Below are positions 43,657 through 52,618 of a stretch of 64,000 nucleotides of DNA, piece after piece. The stretch is taken from positions 1,715,001-1,779,000 of the forward strand of contig NZ_CP014335.1 in assembly GCF_001610955.1 (NCBI RefSeq), in the 5' to 3' direction. Origin of the DNA: Geobacillus thermoleovorans (GTDB taxonomy: Bacteria > Bacillota > Bacilli > Bacillales > Anoxybacillaceae). The notes under the pieces are model-generated. The model was given only the letters and a program-made list of their open reading frames with translations. It did not search any database and was not told where the DNA came from. The position numbers and the translations under genes are program-made. Numbering within the stretch: the stretch's first letter is position 1; every line of letters starts with the position of its first letter.

Positions 43657-45650
43657 TCATGAATAACCAAGCATATGCCCAAACTGATAGACGGCAAACG
43701 AAATGACATACGCAACCGTCAGCGCGCATCCGATTGACAACAGCGTCCATTTCCGCGACCCGGTTTCTTTGCGAATCGCCGCCACCGTCGCTAGACACGG
43801 CGTATAAAGCAGGACGAACACCATAAAGCTGAACGCCGACAGCGGCGTGAAATGGGAGGCGATCACCTGCTTCAGCCCGTTCGTCTCATGAACGTGGTAA
43901 ATAATATTCATCGTGGACACGACAACTTCTTTCGCCAAAAAGCCGGTGATCAAAGCCGCGCCCGCCTGCCAGGCGCCAAAGCCAAGCGGGGCGAGCAACG
44001 GAGCGATGAGGCCGCCGATGGCGGCGAGAAAACTGTCATCCATGGCAACGCCGACCCCATGCGGCCCGATATACGTCAACAGCCAAATGGCGACCGAACC
44101 GCCAAAAATAAACGTGCCGGCTTTGCGAACGAACCCTTTCCCTTTCTCCCATGTGCTCCGCCATAACGTGAGCGCCTGCGGCACGCGGTATGGCGGCAGT
44201 TCAATGACAAACAGCGAACTTTCGTTTTTCAAGAGCGTCGATGAGAACAACTTGGCAAGCCCCAAAGCCACTGCAATGCCAAGCACGTAAAGTGAAAACA
44301 CGACAAGCGCCTGCTCGCGGACGAAAAACGTGCCGGCAAACAAGGCGTACACCGGCAAGCGGGCGGAACACGACATGAACGGCAGCGCCAAGATCGTCAA
44401 CAGCCGTTCTTTCGGCTGCTCGATCGTGCGCGCCGCCATCACCCCGGGAACGTTGCAGCCAAAGCCGATGATCATCGGGATAAACGCCTTGCCGTTTAAC
44501 CCGATCGCTTCCATCATCCGGTCCATCACCATCGCCACGCGCGCCATGTACCCGGAGTCTTCGAGAAGCGAGATGAAAAAAACAAAATGAAAATTTGCGG
44601 AACAAACACCAGAACCCCGCCGACCCCAGCGACAATCCCGTCCAAAACGAGTGCCTTGATAAACGGCGACGCCCCCGCCCAGTCGAGAAGACGGGACAGC
44701 CAATCAGTGAGCGGCCCTGAGAAGAAAGCGTCAAGCTGATCGGCAAGCGGCGTCCCAAGCCAGTTAAACGTGAGCATAAACACGAGATACATCAGCGCCA
44801 AAAAAATCGGCAGCCCGACATAACGGTTTGTCACAACCACATCGATTTTTTCCGTCCATGTCAACGGTTTGTTCTCAAGCGCGATCGCCGCAACAGCGAT
44901 CGCCTCACCGATCCAGCGGTCACGCGTCTCATAAATCTGTTCGGCGACCGAAGATCCGAGCTTCTGTTCCGCCTCTGCGCGGGCTTCCAGAAGCGGAGAA
45001 AGATCCAACCGCCCGCGCAAATAGGCGGCGATGCGCTCATTCCCCTCCAAAAACTGCAACGCCACCCATCGTTTGTTTCCAGGCACATCGTCCGGCAGCT
45101 GCTCGGCAATGCGACAGATCGCGCGTTCCACCTCAACGCCGTAATCAATAAAAATGCGGGAATGGTGTCCGTCTTTTGCCGACAAAATGGTGCGGGATAA
45201 CTCCTTTGTCCCCTTTCCCGTCCGGGCGATGACCGGAACAACTGGGACGCCGAGATGGCGCGACAGCTTGGCGGCATCGATTTTGACGCCGCGTTTTTCA
45301 GCGACATCCACCATATTCAAAGCGATGATGAGCGGGCGGCCAAATTCCAATAGCTGAACCGTCAAATGCAAGTTGCGCTTGAGTTGCGACGCATCAACGA
45401 TATTGACGATTGCCGAGCATGGCTCGGTCAATAAGAAATCAGTCGCCACTCCTTCATCACGGGACAGCGGCTGGAGCGAGTAAATGCCGGGCAAATCGAC
45501 GACCGGCACACCGTGTTGGCGGAGCACTCCTACTTTCTTCTCAACCGTTACCCCGCTCCAGTTGCCAACATATTCATAAGAGCCGGTTAAACAATTAAAC
45601 AATGACGTTTTTCCAGTGTTCGGATTGCCAAACAGCGCTACGTACGACAT
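43657..45650 (-). pseudogene. feoB: Ferrous iron transporter FeoB, one frameshift
   Basis: Together the two frames encode a complete FeoB of about 660 residues. The first (44526-45650) has the G-protein domain (GNPNTGKTS, DLPGIYSL, NMVD) and the first membrane helices up to [11 protein letters not shown]. The second (from about 44590 down to 43657) resumes with [18 protein letters not shown] and runs to the end, with FGCNVPGV and [12 protein letters not shown]. The junction is a run of seven T (minus strand, 44582-44576); one more T restores [13 protein letters not shown] exactly. A single-base indel, real or a sequencing error, is the simplest reading. In operon feoA-feoB-Cys-rich partner. 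Confidence 0.9.
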
Positions 45651-45652
45651 AT

Positions 45653-45874
45653 TTATTTCACCTCAATGGATGACGCCTCTTTGCGCCGTAAGCCGATGGC
45701 CTGCCCATCAACTTCGATCATCACCGGTCCGCCAAACGGCATCGCAGCTTTCAACCGCACCGTTTTCCCTTCTTTGACCCCTAGATGAAGAAGGCGCTGT
45801 TTCAGTGCTTCCTGCTCAACGGCCAAACGGACGACGACCGCCATTTCTCCTTTATGCAAATCGGTCAGCACCAT
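45653..45874 (-). CDS. feoA: Ferrous iron transport protein FeoA
   Basis: A 73-residue SH3-like protein that supports FeoB-mediated Fe2+ uptake on the cytosolic side. The family pattern is seen in LGVKEGKTVRLKAAMPFGGPVMIEVDGQAIGLRRKEASSIEV. It precedes feoB with only two bases between stop and start, so the genes are coupled. An upstream Fur-like site suggests iron repression. Confidence 0.93.
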   Translation of the reverse strand: MVLTDLHKGEMAVVVRLAVEQEALKQRLLHLGVKEGKTVRLKAAMPFGGPVMIEVDGQAIGLRRKEASSIEVK

Positions 45875-45920
45875 CGTCTTTTCCCCCTATTTCCCTGTCT
45901 ATTCTCATGTGTGTCAAGAA

Positions 45921-45935
45921 TGATTCTTTTTCTCA
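45921..45935 (-). promoter_or_regulatory. Candidate Fur box of the feo operon
   Basis: TGATTCTTTTTCTCA matches the 7-1-7 Fur consensus TGATAAT-N-ATTATCA at 10 of 14 positions. It lies between feoA and a possible -10 TATGAT (minus, 45947-45942), where repressor binding would block transcription. Confidence 0.5.
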
Positions 45936-46100
45936 ATTCCTATCATAGCATAACCGAAGAAAAAGGAAGTGACTTTTTTCACAATCATTCTATATTGTCA
46001 ACATTTTTTCAAAATTATTCTTCATATTAGTTGAACTCTTCAAAAAAATATATATAATTTCTTGTATATCTTTCCCATCTTTGTTCAAGGAGTGAGTACA

Positions 46101-47057
46101 GTGAATACACTAGGAAGAATCAGCAACTTTGTCGGCAATACGTTTGCGATCTGGGTGCTTTTGTTCGGAGCGCTTGCTTTTTTCGCTCCCGGCGCGTTTA
46201 CGTGGATCGCCCCGTATATTGTGCCACTTTTAGGCATCGTGATGTTTGGCATGGGATTGACGCTTTCAGCAGATGATTTCAAAGAAGTATTCAAACGTCC
46301 GCTTGATGTGTTGATCGGCGTCGTTGCCCAATTTCTGATCATGCCGCTTATCGCGTTTTTGCTCGCTTACTTTCTGCCGGTTTCGCGCGAAGTGGCGCTC
46401 GGCATTATTTTAGTCGGCTGCTGTCCGGGCGGAACGGCGTCCAACGTCATGACGTATTTGGCGAAAGGAGATACGGCTCTGTCGGTCGCCGTCACGTCTG
46501 TTTCGACGATTTTAGCGCCGATTTTGACGCCTTCGCTCATCTTGCTTTTAGCGGGAAAATGGCTGTCCGTATCGGCCGCAGCTTTGTTTTGGTCGATCGT
46601 CAAAGTCGTCCTGATTCCGATCCTTTTAGGACTCATCGCCCAGGCTCTGTTCCAAAAGCAAGTCAAAGCGTGCATCCCGGCGCTGCCGCTCGTTTCGGTC
46701 ATCGCCATCGTGGCCATTGTCGCCGCCGTCGTCGGACAAAACCAGGCGGCCATTGCCAAAAGCGGACTGCTTATTTTTCTTATTGTCGTTGTTCATAACG
46801 GATTGGGCTTGCTGCTTGGGTATTGGTTTGCCAAACTGTTTCGCCTGTCACCGCCAAAACAAAAGGCGATTTCCATCGAAGTTGGCATGCAAAACTCCGG
46901 GCTTGGTGCGGCCTTAGCGACCGCCCATTTTTCGCCGCTCGCCGCTGTTCCGAGCGCCATTTTCAGCGTCTGGCACAATATTTCCGGTCCGATGGTCGCA
47001 ACATACTTCCGCAAACAAGCAGATCGCCAGGCGGATGAACAAACGATTTCCGCTTAA
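46101..47057 (+). CDS. Bile acid:sodium symporter (BASS) family transporter
   Basis: A 318-residue membrane protein with about ten helices. Family motifs are FGMGLTLSADDF in helix 2-3, GIILVGCCPGGTASNVMTYLAKGD at the first crossover and EVGMQNSGLGAALA at the second, which form the Na+/substrate sites in BASS proteins. Bacterial relatives carry pantoate, pyruvate-like acids or taurocholate; the substrate here is unknown. GTG 46101 has AAGGAGTGAG ahead of it and is preferred over the longer frame from 46062. Confidence 0.9.
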   Translation: MNTLGRISNFVGNTFAIWVLLFGALAFFAPGAFTWIAPYIVPLLGIVMFGMGLTLSADDFKEVFKRPLDVLIGVVAQFLIMPLIAFLLAYFLPVSREVALGIILVGCCPGGTASNVMTYLAKGDTALSVAVTSVSTILAPILTPSLILLLAGKWLSVSAAALFWSIVKVVLIPILLGLIAQALFQKQVKACIPALPLVSVIAIVAIVAAVVGQNQAAIAKSGLLIFLIVVVHNGLGLLLGYWFAKLFRLSPPKQKAISIEVGMQNSGLGAALATAHFSPLAAVPSAIFSVWHNISGPMVATYFRKQADRQADEQTISA

Positions 47058-47085
47058 CCCCTCTCACGCTTTGCCTAGCAACAAA

Positions 47086-47131
47086 AAAGCTGTCTTCCGA
47101 AATGAACGATCATTTTTCGGAGACAGCTTTT
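47086..47131 (+). terminator. Terminator after the BASS transporter
   Basis: AAAGCTGTCTTCCGAAAATGA-like left arm and its complement TTTTTCGGAGACAGCTTTT form a long stem followed by T residues. Confidence 0.7.
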
Positions 47132-47195
47132 CCGCTCATCTTTCTTATTCCTTGACACCCGGGACAAAAGGCAGGCACCCGCCTTTCACCTCATT

Positions 47196-48122
47196 TCACA
47201 GTGCCCCTTCAAACGGAAACACCATCCGCCCTGCCAGTTCAGGAAAATCAATGAACGGGTTGCGGTTGCCTTGGATGAAAAAAATCGCGCTGTTGCGATG
47301 ATGTTCATACACCGTCGGTGGAAATTGTTCGTGCCAACGGACAAGGAGCGGAATATCGATTTTGCGCCGAAACGACTTTGCGATCGCCTTTGGGTAGCGA
47401 AGCAGAAAGTACAACATCGCCCTTGCCGCCGTCCCTTTGCCGTATTCCGGCTCGAAATAGCCATTATGAACGACTCCGCAACGGTTTTGGATTTGCTCGT
47501 CGGGATCTTCCGGATTGTAAAACGGGAAATCCGCGTACGGAAAATTCGACCGCATCGTATTGCACTCCGGCTGGCAAACGAATAAATGATGCAAATCGCC
47601 TTTCATCGGTTCGCGGGCGCCAAACCAAGACTGCGGCACGACATGTTCGGCATTGAATTTCCATTGCTGCTCGATCGTTTTCACCCGCTCGTGCACATCG
47701 CCGAGCCCATGCTTCATTTTTTTCAATAATTGTCGAAATTCATCGTAGCGCCGTTTCATCGTTTGGACATCTTGGACGATCAACATCTTCGGGTCTTTTC
47801 GCTCGCCGGAGTACAAGCTTCGCACCGTTCCGTCCGGCTGCAAGTCGACCCATGTGTACAAATATTCGTCCTTGCTGAAAAAATACGGCAGCCGTCGCTT
47901 ATGGGTGCGCGCCACCAGTTCGTGATAGCGGACAAACAACACCAATCCGTCCCCTTCAAGCGGCAGATGGCGGTAATACCGTTCGCGCGCCCGTTGGTCT
48001 TCATCCGCACGATAATACGCGTCCTCCACCGCGAGCCGCTCGTTCAACTGCTCCAGCTGGGCGGCAACATCTTCCGTTTGCCATTGGCCAAGCTCCTCAA
48101 GCCGCCGTTCCGCCTCTCCCAT
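47196..48122 (-). CDS. Endonuclease I family nuclease, no signal peptide
   Basis: A 308-residue protein with the endonuclease I (EndA/BsnA-like) His-Me-finger core: NAEHVVPQSWFG, then MKGDLHHLFVCQPECNTMRSNFPYADF, and NGYFEPEYGKGTAARAMLYFLLRYP. His and Asn of this block bind Mg2+ and activate water. Known family members are secreted and degrade external DNA or RNA. This one instead starts with about 50 residues of charged helix (RRLEELGQWQTEDVAAQLEQ) and no hydrophobic signal, so it seems to stay inside or leave by another route. AAAGGGGAG precedes the ATG. Confidence 0.85.
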   Translation of the reverse strand: MGEAERRLEELGQWQTEDVAAQLEQLNERLAVEDAYYRADEDQRARERYYRHLPLEGDGLVLFVRYHELVARTHKRRLPYFFSKDEYLYTWVDLQPDGTVRSLYSGERKDPKMLIVQDVQTMKRRYDEFRQLLKKMKHGLGDVHERVKTIEQQWKFNAEHVVPQSWFGAREPMKGDLHHLFVCQPECNTMRSNFPYADFPFYNPEDPDEQIQNRCGVVHNGYFEPEYGKGTAARAMLYFLLRYPKAIAKSFRRKIDIPLLVRWHEQFPPTVYEHHRNSAIFFIQGNRNPFIDFPELAGRMVFPFEGAL

Positions 48123-48185
48123 CGGCGCTCCCCTTTCTTTTTTCTTTTAGTGTATCATGGAAGGCGAAAGAGGGCGACAACAGCG

Positions 48186-49691
48186 TTAATGCAAAAGAAA
48201 CGATGTCGCGCCGAACAAAACGGCGGCGATGCCGGCGGCGATCAACGATGGGATCAACTTCGTGCGCGCGTATTCCATCACCGGCAAATCCAAAATGGTG
48301 CAAAGCGTCACTGTATTGTCGCTGAGCGGCGACGCGAACGCCCCGAATGTGCCGCTTGCAAACACAGCGCCGATGACCGGCAAAATATTCGCTCCTGACT
48401 GGCTCGCGAGCGTTACACCAAGCGGCATCAACATCCCCCACGTCCCCCATGACGAGCCGATGAAATAGGAAATGACGGCGCCAAGCAAAAACAAAATCGG
48501 AGCGACGAAAAACGGCGGAATCCATTCTTTGACATGGCCCGTAATGTATTGCGAAAACCCTAAATCCTCCGCCACAGCCGACAGCGCCCAAATGAGCGCC
48601 AGCATTAAAATGACGGAAATCAGCTCATTGCCGCCTTTAACAAAATGAGTCAATAAATCGTTCAGCTTAAACTTTTGCCAAAGGAAAAAGGCCACTGTAA
48701 TGATCACGGTAAACAACAGCGCCTCCAACATCGCACCGAGCGCATCGCTTTGCAAAAACGCCTGCCAAAACGTTCTTGCCCCCCGGCGGCCGTCCCACCA
48801 ACTTAAAAACAACGTCAAGACAAGCACGATCGAAAGCGGAACGATCAAATTCCACGGCTTGACCGGCGTTTCTTTTTGGTAAGCGCGCGGGCATGTCTGC
48901 ATCGCGTCTCCTTCTTCCCCTTGCGCTTCATTGGGCTCATTGTCAGCCGGCCGCTGTTCTTCCGCCATTTCGAGCGCCAACCGCTCGTTCCAGCTTCGAA
49001 TCGGCGCCTCTTTCCGCTTTTCGCTTACTGCCGCTTGTTTTTTGCGCGAATAGACAAAAAAACTGTAGTAGAGCCCAACCGCAATAATGGCATACGAGAA
49101 AAAGTTAAACGGAATGCTTCGGACGTACACGATGTACGGCTCCGCTCCGATGCCAGCCGTATCAAGCGCCTTATCGATGACCGACACCATATAGCCGACA
49201 AACGCGGTGGCAATTGGGATGAGCGCTACAACCGGGTTGGATGTCACCTCAATGGCAAAGCCGATTTGCTGGGACGACAGCCCAAGCCGTTTGCGCAGCG
49301 CCTTCATGATCGGCGCGACGGTGACGATGCGAAAATCGGGGTCGCTAAACGTCACCATCGTCGAAATCCACGTCAGCAGCATGGCGGTTTTGGCCGATTT
49401 CACTTTTTTGCTGACGAGATGGACGAACCCTTTGATTCCCCCGGTATATTTGATCATGCTGACAAGACCGGCGAACACATACAAGAAAATGATAATGCGA
49501 ATGTTGTTCGTCTGCATCAAGTTATCGACGACGTAATGAAGCATCGTCCGCAGCCCGCCAAGCAACGACGGCGTCATGAAATAGCTGCCGACCAACAGCC
49601 CGACAAACAGTCCAGGGATCACTTGCTTCGTCCAAATTGAAATCGGGATGACAACTAAAAATGGCAAGAGAGCTTTCCACGACGGTTCCAT
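48186..49691 (-). CDS. NhaC family Na+/H+ antiporter
   Basis: A 501-residue membrane transporter with about 11-12 helices. The NhaC-type halves show STMVTFSDPDFRIVTVAPIMKAL and AFVGYMV in the first and FIGSSWGTWGMLMPLGVTLA and FGAFASPLSDNTVTLCTI in the second. A polar cytosolic loop (about 225-290) splits them. It probably exchanges Na+ for H+, or a carboxylate as in MleN; the ion pair cannot be fixed from sequence. Single gene. Confidence 0.9.
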   Translation of the reverse strand: MEPSWKALLPFLVVIPISIWTKQVIPGLFVGLLVGSYFMTPSLLGGLRTMLHYVVDNLMQTNNIRIIIFLYVFAGLVSMIKYTGGIKGFVHLVSKKVKSAKTAMLLTWISTMVTFSDPDFRIVTVAPIMKALRKRLGLSSQQIGFAIEVTSNPVVALIPIATAFVGYMVSVIDKALDTAGIGAEPYIVYVRSIPFNFFSYAIIAVGLYYSFFVYSRKKQAAVSEKRKEAPIRSWNERLALEMAEEQRPADNEPNEAQGEEGDAMQTCPRAYQKETPVKPWNLIVPLSIVLVLTLFLSWWDGRRGARTFWQAFLQSDALGAMLEALLFTVIITVAFFLWQKFKLNDLLTHFVKGGNELISVILMLALIWALSAVAEDLGFSQYITGHVKEWIPPFFVAPILFLLGAVISYFIGSSWGTWGMLMPLGVTLASQSGANILPVIGAVFASGTFGAFASPLSDNTVTLCTILDLPVMEYARTKLIPSLIAAGIAAVLFGATSFLLH

Positions 49692-49855
49692 TGGCCATTC
49701 ACTCCTTTCTTTAAAAAGTATGGCGATTGTTTCCCTTGTCTATGCAAACGGTCATTGATTTTCCCCCAACAACAGGGAGACGAGTCCACACAAAAAGCGC
49801 GCCGCATGGTGGCACGCGCAAGCGAAACCGCTTTCCTGCCTAATAAAAAAATAAA

Positions 49856-49880
49856 AAGCTGCCAATTAGACAGCTTTCAC
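49856..49880 (-). terminator. Terminator after the metallophosphoesterase
   Basis: On the minus strand AAAGCTGTC and GGCAGCTTT pair around TAATT and are followed by TTATTTTTTTATT; it overlaps the stop codon. Confidence 0.7.
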
Positions 49881-50714
49881 TGCTTCTCTTCGGGACGGCA
49901 GCGCCAACAAGTGGAGCGTCACTTCCGGCTTCGAGCCGATTCGAATGTTCACCCCGGTTTGCCCAAGCCCTTCGTTGATATAAAACGGTTTCCCCTCCCA
50001 TTCATGATAACCTTTGATCATGTTCCGCTCGGTGAGCGTTTTGCTCATTTTCGCCAAATGGTACGGCTTTGGCCAATGAATTTGCCCGCCGTGGAAATGG
50101 CCGGACAACAAGTAGTCAAAATGATAGTCTTTCATATGCGGCACGATGTCCGGATCGTGCGTCAACACGAGGTTGATGCCGTCTTTCACGCCGGCGTATG
50201 CCTTTTTGATGTCGCTGCGCCCCGTGTAAAAGTCATCGATGCCGATGATATTGACGGTTTGACCGTTGACGGTGATCGTTTTCGTCTCGTTTTGCAAGAC
50301 GACGCAGCCGTGCGCCTCAAGCGTCGCTTTCAAGCGCGCAAACGGTTCGCCTTGAAGCACGTAATCGTGGTTGCCAAACACCGCATACATGCCGTACGTC
50401 GGTTTCAATGCATTCAGCGCGGCCAAATACGGACTGAGCTTGGCGATGCTTTCCTCACGGTCCAAAAAGTCGCCCGTCAACGCGATCAAATCGATCGCTT
50501 CCTCTTTCAGCTTTTCGTATAAATCGTCCGGGGTGATCGACAGTTTTTCAAGATGCAAATCCGATAGCTGCAAAATCCGAAGGGCTCCGTCTCCATCCTC
50601 TGAACGGCCGACTTGGACTTTATGCAAAACCGCTTCATACGTGTTGCGGTGGGCTTTGCGAATGGCCAAAGCAAGCAATAACAAGATTGCAAGAAAAACA
50701 AAAAAGAATGTCAT
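49866..50714 (-). CDS. Membrane-anchored metallophosphoesterase (YkuE/YaeI-like)
   Basis: A 282-residue calcineurin-type phosphoesterase. One N-terminal membrane anchor (FFFVFLAILLLLALAI) is followed by the metal motifs LSDLHLEK, LTGDFLD, GNHDYV, LTHDPDIV and SGHFHGGQIH. Relatives hydrolyse UDP-sugars or lipid-linked phosphates. ATG 50714 follows GGAGGAGAG and is preferred over the in-frame start at 50741. Single gene between nhaC and the YkoP-like gene. Confidence 0.9.
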   Translation of the reverse strand: MTFFFVFLAILLLLALAIRKAHRNTYEAVLHKVQVGRSEDGDGALRILQLSDLHLEKLSITPDDLYEKLKEEAIDLIALTGDFLDREESIAKLSPYLAALNALKPTYGMYAVFGNHDYVLQGEPFARLKATLEAHGCVVLQNETKTITVNGQTVNIIGIDDFYTGRSDIKKAYAGVKDGINLVLTHDPDIVPHMKDYHFDYLLSGHFHGGQIHWPKPYHLAKMSKTLTERNMIKGYHEWEGKPFYINEGLGQTGVNIRIGSKPEVTLHLLALPSRREAVKAV

Positions 50715-50774
50715 CGTCTTCTCTCCTCCCTCGATACCCATTATAGTGAAACGGAGGAGAGAAGAAAGAGGGAG

Positions 50775-51350
50775 TTAGTGGATGAGATGGCAGCCGTACA
50801 ACGAAAACAATTTTTCCTTTGACATCACCAAATATTTCGGCGGGCGGACAAGCGGCATGAGACGGTGTTGGGCCACTGTCATCATCGGCCAATGGGATGC
50901 CATTTTAAACCAACGATAAAATGAATTGCCAATGTCAATGGCATCAAATCCGAGTCTCTCACAACCTTTATTTAACATCGTCACGCCGATGATCCCTTTT
51001 ATGCGGGAGGACTGTTTGTGATGGTAAAGATGATGGGCAACATACGGCAAACCGGCTTTCACTTGTTCGAAAATATAACGTCCTTTTTGAATATCGCTTC
51101 GATACTGCATCAGTTCGCGAAGCAGACGAACATTATGAAGGTGAATTTTCAACAGCCAGTCATTGGCCGCGATCGTCGTTCCGTCCGAAAGGTGAATGGT
51201 TTCACCCTTGTATCGAAGCAAACGGACGCGGAAAATGGAACGACAGCCGTTCTCTTTCCCACCAACATATTCGAGGCGGGAACATGCATAATAGAGCGGA
51301 TCCATCAGTCCCCATACAGACAACAGCCACTGCGTCGCTTTGCTTCTCAT
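50775..51350 (-). CDS. YkoP-like protein
   Basis: A 191-residue protein resembling B. subtilis YkoP, seen also as a domain joined to polysaccharide deacetylases. Recognisable segments are GDPLYYACSRLEY-like LMDPLYYACSRLEYV, DWLLKIHLHNVRLLRELM and the C-terminal RPPKYLVMSKEKLFSLYG. No catalytic motif is evident; an N-terminal hydrophobic helix is weak. ATG 51350 with GGAAGGATG is chosen over 51383. Function unknown. Confidence 0.75.
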   Translation of the reverse strand: MRSKATQWLLSVWGLMDPLYYACSRLEYVGGKENGCRSIFRVRLLRYKGETIHLSDGTTIAANDWLLKIHLHNVRLLRELMQYRSDIQKGRYIFEQVKAGLPYVAHHLYHHKQSSRIKGIIGVTMLNKGCERLGFDAIDIGNSFYRWFKMASHWPMMTVAQHRLMPLVRPPKYLVMSKEKLFSLYGCHLIH

Positions 51351-51673
51351 TGGCGGCATCCTTCCCCTGCTCGTTCTATCCATTTACATTATGGAATCGA
51401 TCGAGCGCCATTATAAATGGAGAAAAAAGGAGAAAAAATCGCTGCATAACCAGTCGGGAGACGCGCGTACTGAGGTCCAGTTCCATTTCGTCCCCTGCTC
51501 GAGGCTTTATCAAAAAAAGCGCGCACGAATCTCTGTGCGCGCCAAACAACTATGCTCTTATGATTGGACAAACGCCGCTGTGTTTACATCCTGTTGGCAC
51601 ACGGCCAGGCGGTTTTCTGCATGCTTTGCTTCCAAGCAGGGGATGCATCCAAAATTCGAATCTGCCCGCGCCC

Positions 51674-51979
51674 CTAGGAACGCCGCCGAAAATGCGCATT
51701 CATTTGCCCTTTCAACATCCGCTCGCGCAGCTCTTTCGTCATCTCCTGGCGGATTTCCCACGTCGACACCCCTTCCTCGCGCTGATTGGCAATTTTCATC
51801 AACTGCTCCACATCGGCGAACGAATATTTGCGGATGCCTTTCGAACGGTCAGGGAACACCAATTTCCGTTCCTCATAATAACGAATTTGCCGCTGCGACA
51901 GCCCGGTCAGTTCGCTGACAACCCCGATCGAAATGACTTTTTTGTATTTGTAGTGATCTTCTTGCGGATGAGCTGTCAT
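51674..51979 (-). CDS. tnrA: MerR-family nitrogen regulator TnrA
   Basis: A 101-residue MerR regulator matching B. subtilis TnrA closely: [31 protein letters not shown] is the winged helix DNA-binding part, [21 protein letters not shown] follows, and the tail [14 protein letters not shown] is the glutamine-synthetase-binding C-terminus (KMLEGQLNAHFR in B. subtilis), which distinguishes TnrA from GlnR. ATG 51979 follows GAGGTGAGG. It activates nitrogen-scavenging genes when feedback-inhibited glutamine synthetase is absent. Its own promoter carries two TnrA/GlnR sites, and the nirB promoter in this window has another. Confidence 0.93.
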   Translation of the reverse strand: MTAHPQEDHYKYKKVISIGVVSELTGLSQRQIRYYEERKLVFPDRSKGIRKYSFADVEQLMKIANQREEGVSTWEIRQEMTKELRERMLKGQMNAHFRRRS

Positions 51980-51995
51980 ACTCCTCACCTCAATA

Positions 51996-52065
51996 CGTTA
52001 TATTTTCTAACGTAATTATACAAAAAATGATGTTAGCTCGCTAACTTTTGTAAATAAAATTAACA
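51996..52065 (-). promoter_or_regulatory. tnrA promoter with TnrA and GlnR/TnrA boxes
   Basis: TGTAAATAAAATTAACA (52049-52065) fits TGTNA-N7-TNACA. A -10 TATAAT lies on the minus strand at 52020-52015, giving a start near 52008, so this box is centred at about -49, the activating position of TnrA. A second site, CGTTATATTTTCTAACG (51996-52012), overlaps the start, where GlnR or TnrA would repress. The -35 is poor, as expected for an activated promoter. Confidence 0.78.
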
Positions 52066-52159
52066 TATTTTTTAAATTTCCTGTAAATGTGCTTAACACA
52101 TTTGCTGTATGCTGAAGAAAAAGATGATATGGTAAAGGTAAAAACAGGGAGGGAATCGA

Positions 52160-52375
52160 ATGGGGACATGGATGAGAAGCGCCGTGCGGAAGAAAAAGCA
52201 GTTTTACATCGAACGACTGATGCAGTTCGGCTTAGCCGCCGACCGCGAGCGGCTTGAAGAATGGACAATGGCCGAACTGCGCCGCGAATATGAACGATTC
52301 CACCCCGCCCACACGATCGAAGGAGGACGCCGCCATGGACAAACAAGCCCTCGAACTGGCCAAGCGCATCATTGA
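52160..52375 (+). CDS. FbpA-like small basic protein
   Basis: A 71-residue basic protein resembling the Fur-regulated basic protein family (PF13076): AVRKKKQFYIERLMQFGLAADRERLEEWTMAELRREYERF covers residues 8-47, and the rest is unrelated tail. In B. subtilis FbpA-C act with the sRNA FsrA in iron sparing. GGGAGGGAATCGA precedes the ATG; -35 TTGCTG (52102-52107) and -10 TGATAT (52125-52130) 17 bases apart form a likely promoter. No clear Fur box was found, so the iron link here is only by family. Confidence 0.75.
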   Translation: MGTWMRSAVRKKKQFYIERLMQFGLAADRERLEEWTMAELRREYERFHPAHTIEGGRRHGQTSPRTGQAHH

Positions 52376-52472
52376 GCTCGATCTGGAGCGCGATGCGATG
52401 TTTGAACAGCTGATCGCCCTCATCGGCAATCAAGCAGATGAGCTGCTTCGATTTTTGCAAAATCGATTGTAA
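52335..52472 (+). CDS. 45-residue helical peptide overlapping the fbpA-like gene
   Basis: ATG 52335 behind GGAGGACGCC opens a 45-codon frame overlapping the end of the preceding gene by 41 bases in another frame. The product is an amphipathic, acidic-basic helix (MDKQALELAKRIIELDLERD to QNRL). It is probably translated from the same mRNA, which ends at a terminator just beyond. Function unknown. Confidence 0.65.
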   Translation: MDKQALELAKRIIELDLERDAMFEQLIALIGNQADELLRFLQNRL

Positions 52473-52488
52473 AACGATCGCAAATGAG

Positions 52489-52527
52489 AAAGTGCCCTGA
52501 ATTTCTTCACGGGCACCTTTTCTCATC
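52489..52527 (+). terminator. Terminator after the fbpA-like pair
   Basis: GAGAAAGTGCCC and GGGCACCTTTTCTC form a long stem with a T-rich right arm. Confidence 0.65.
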
Positions 52528-52528
52528 A

Positions 52529-52618
52529 TCATTCTTCAATAGACAGGGTTACATCAATATTGCCGCGGACAGCTTTGGAGTACGGGCACATTTGACCAAG
52601 AAGAATGTTGTTCATCAT
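52529..52618 (-). pseudogene. ohr: Remnant of organic hydroperoxide resistance gene ohr
   Basis: About 29 codons remain. They read MMNNILLG then QMCPYSKAVRGNIDVTLSIEE and a stop, which is the conserved Ohr C-terminus including the resolving Cys of the CPYS motif. The rest of the roughly 140-residue Ohr peroxidase is missing, and the fragment is joined directly to the end of the ohrR remnant. This points to an internal deletion. Confidence 0.8.
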
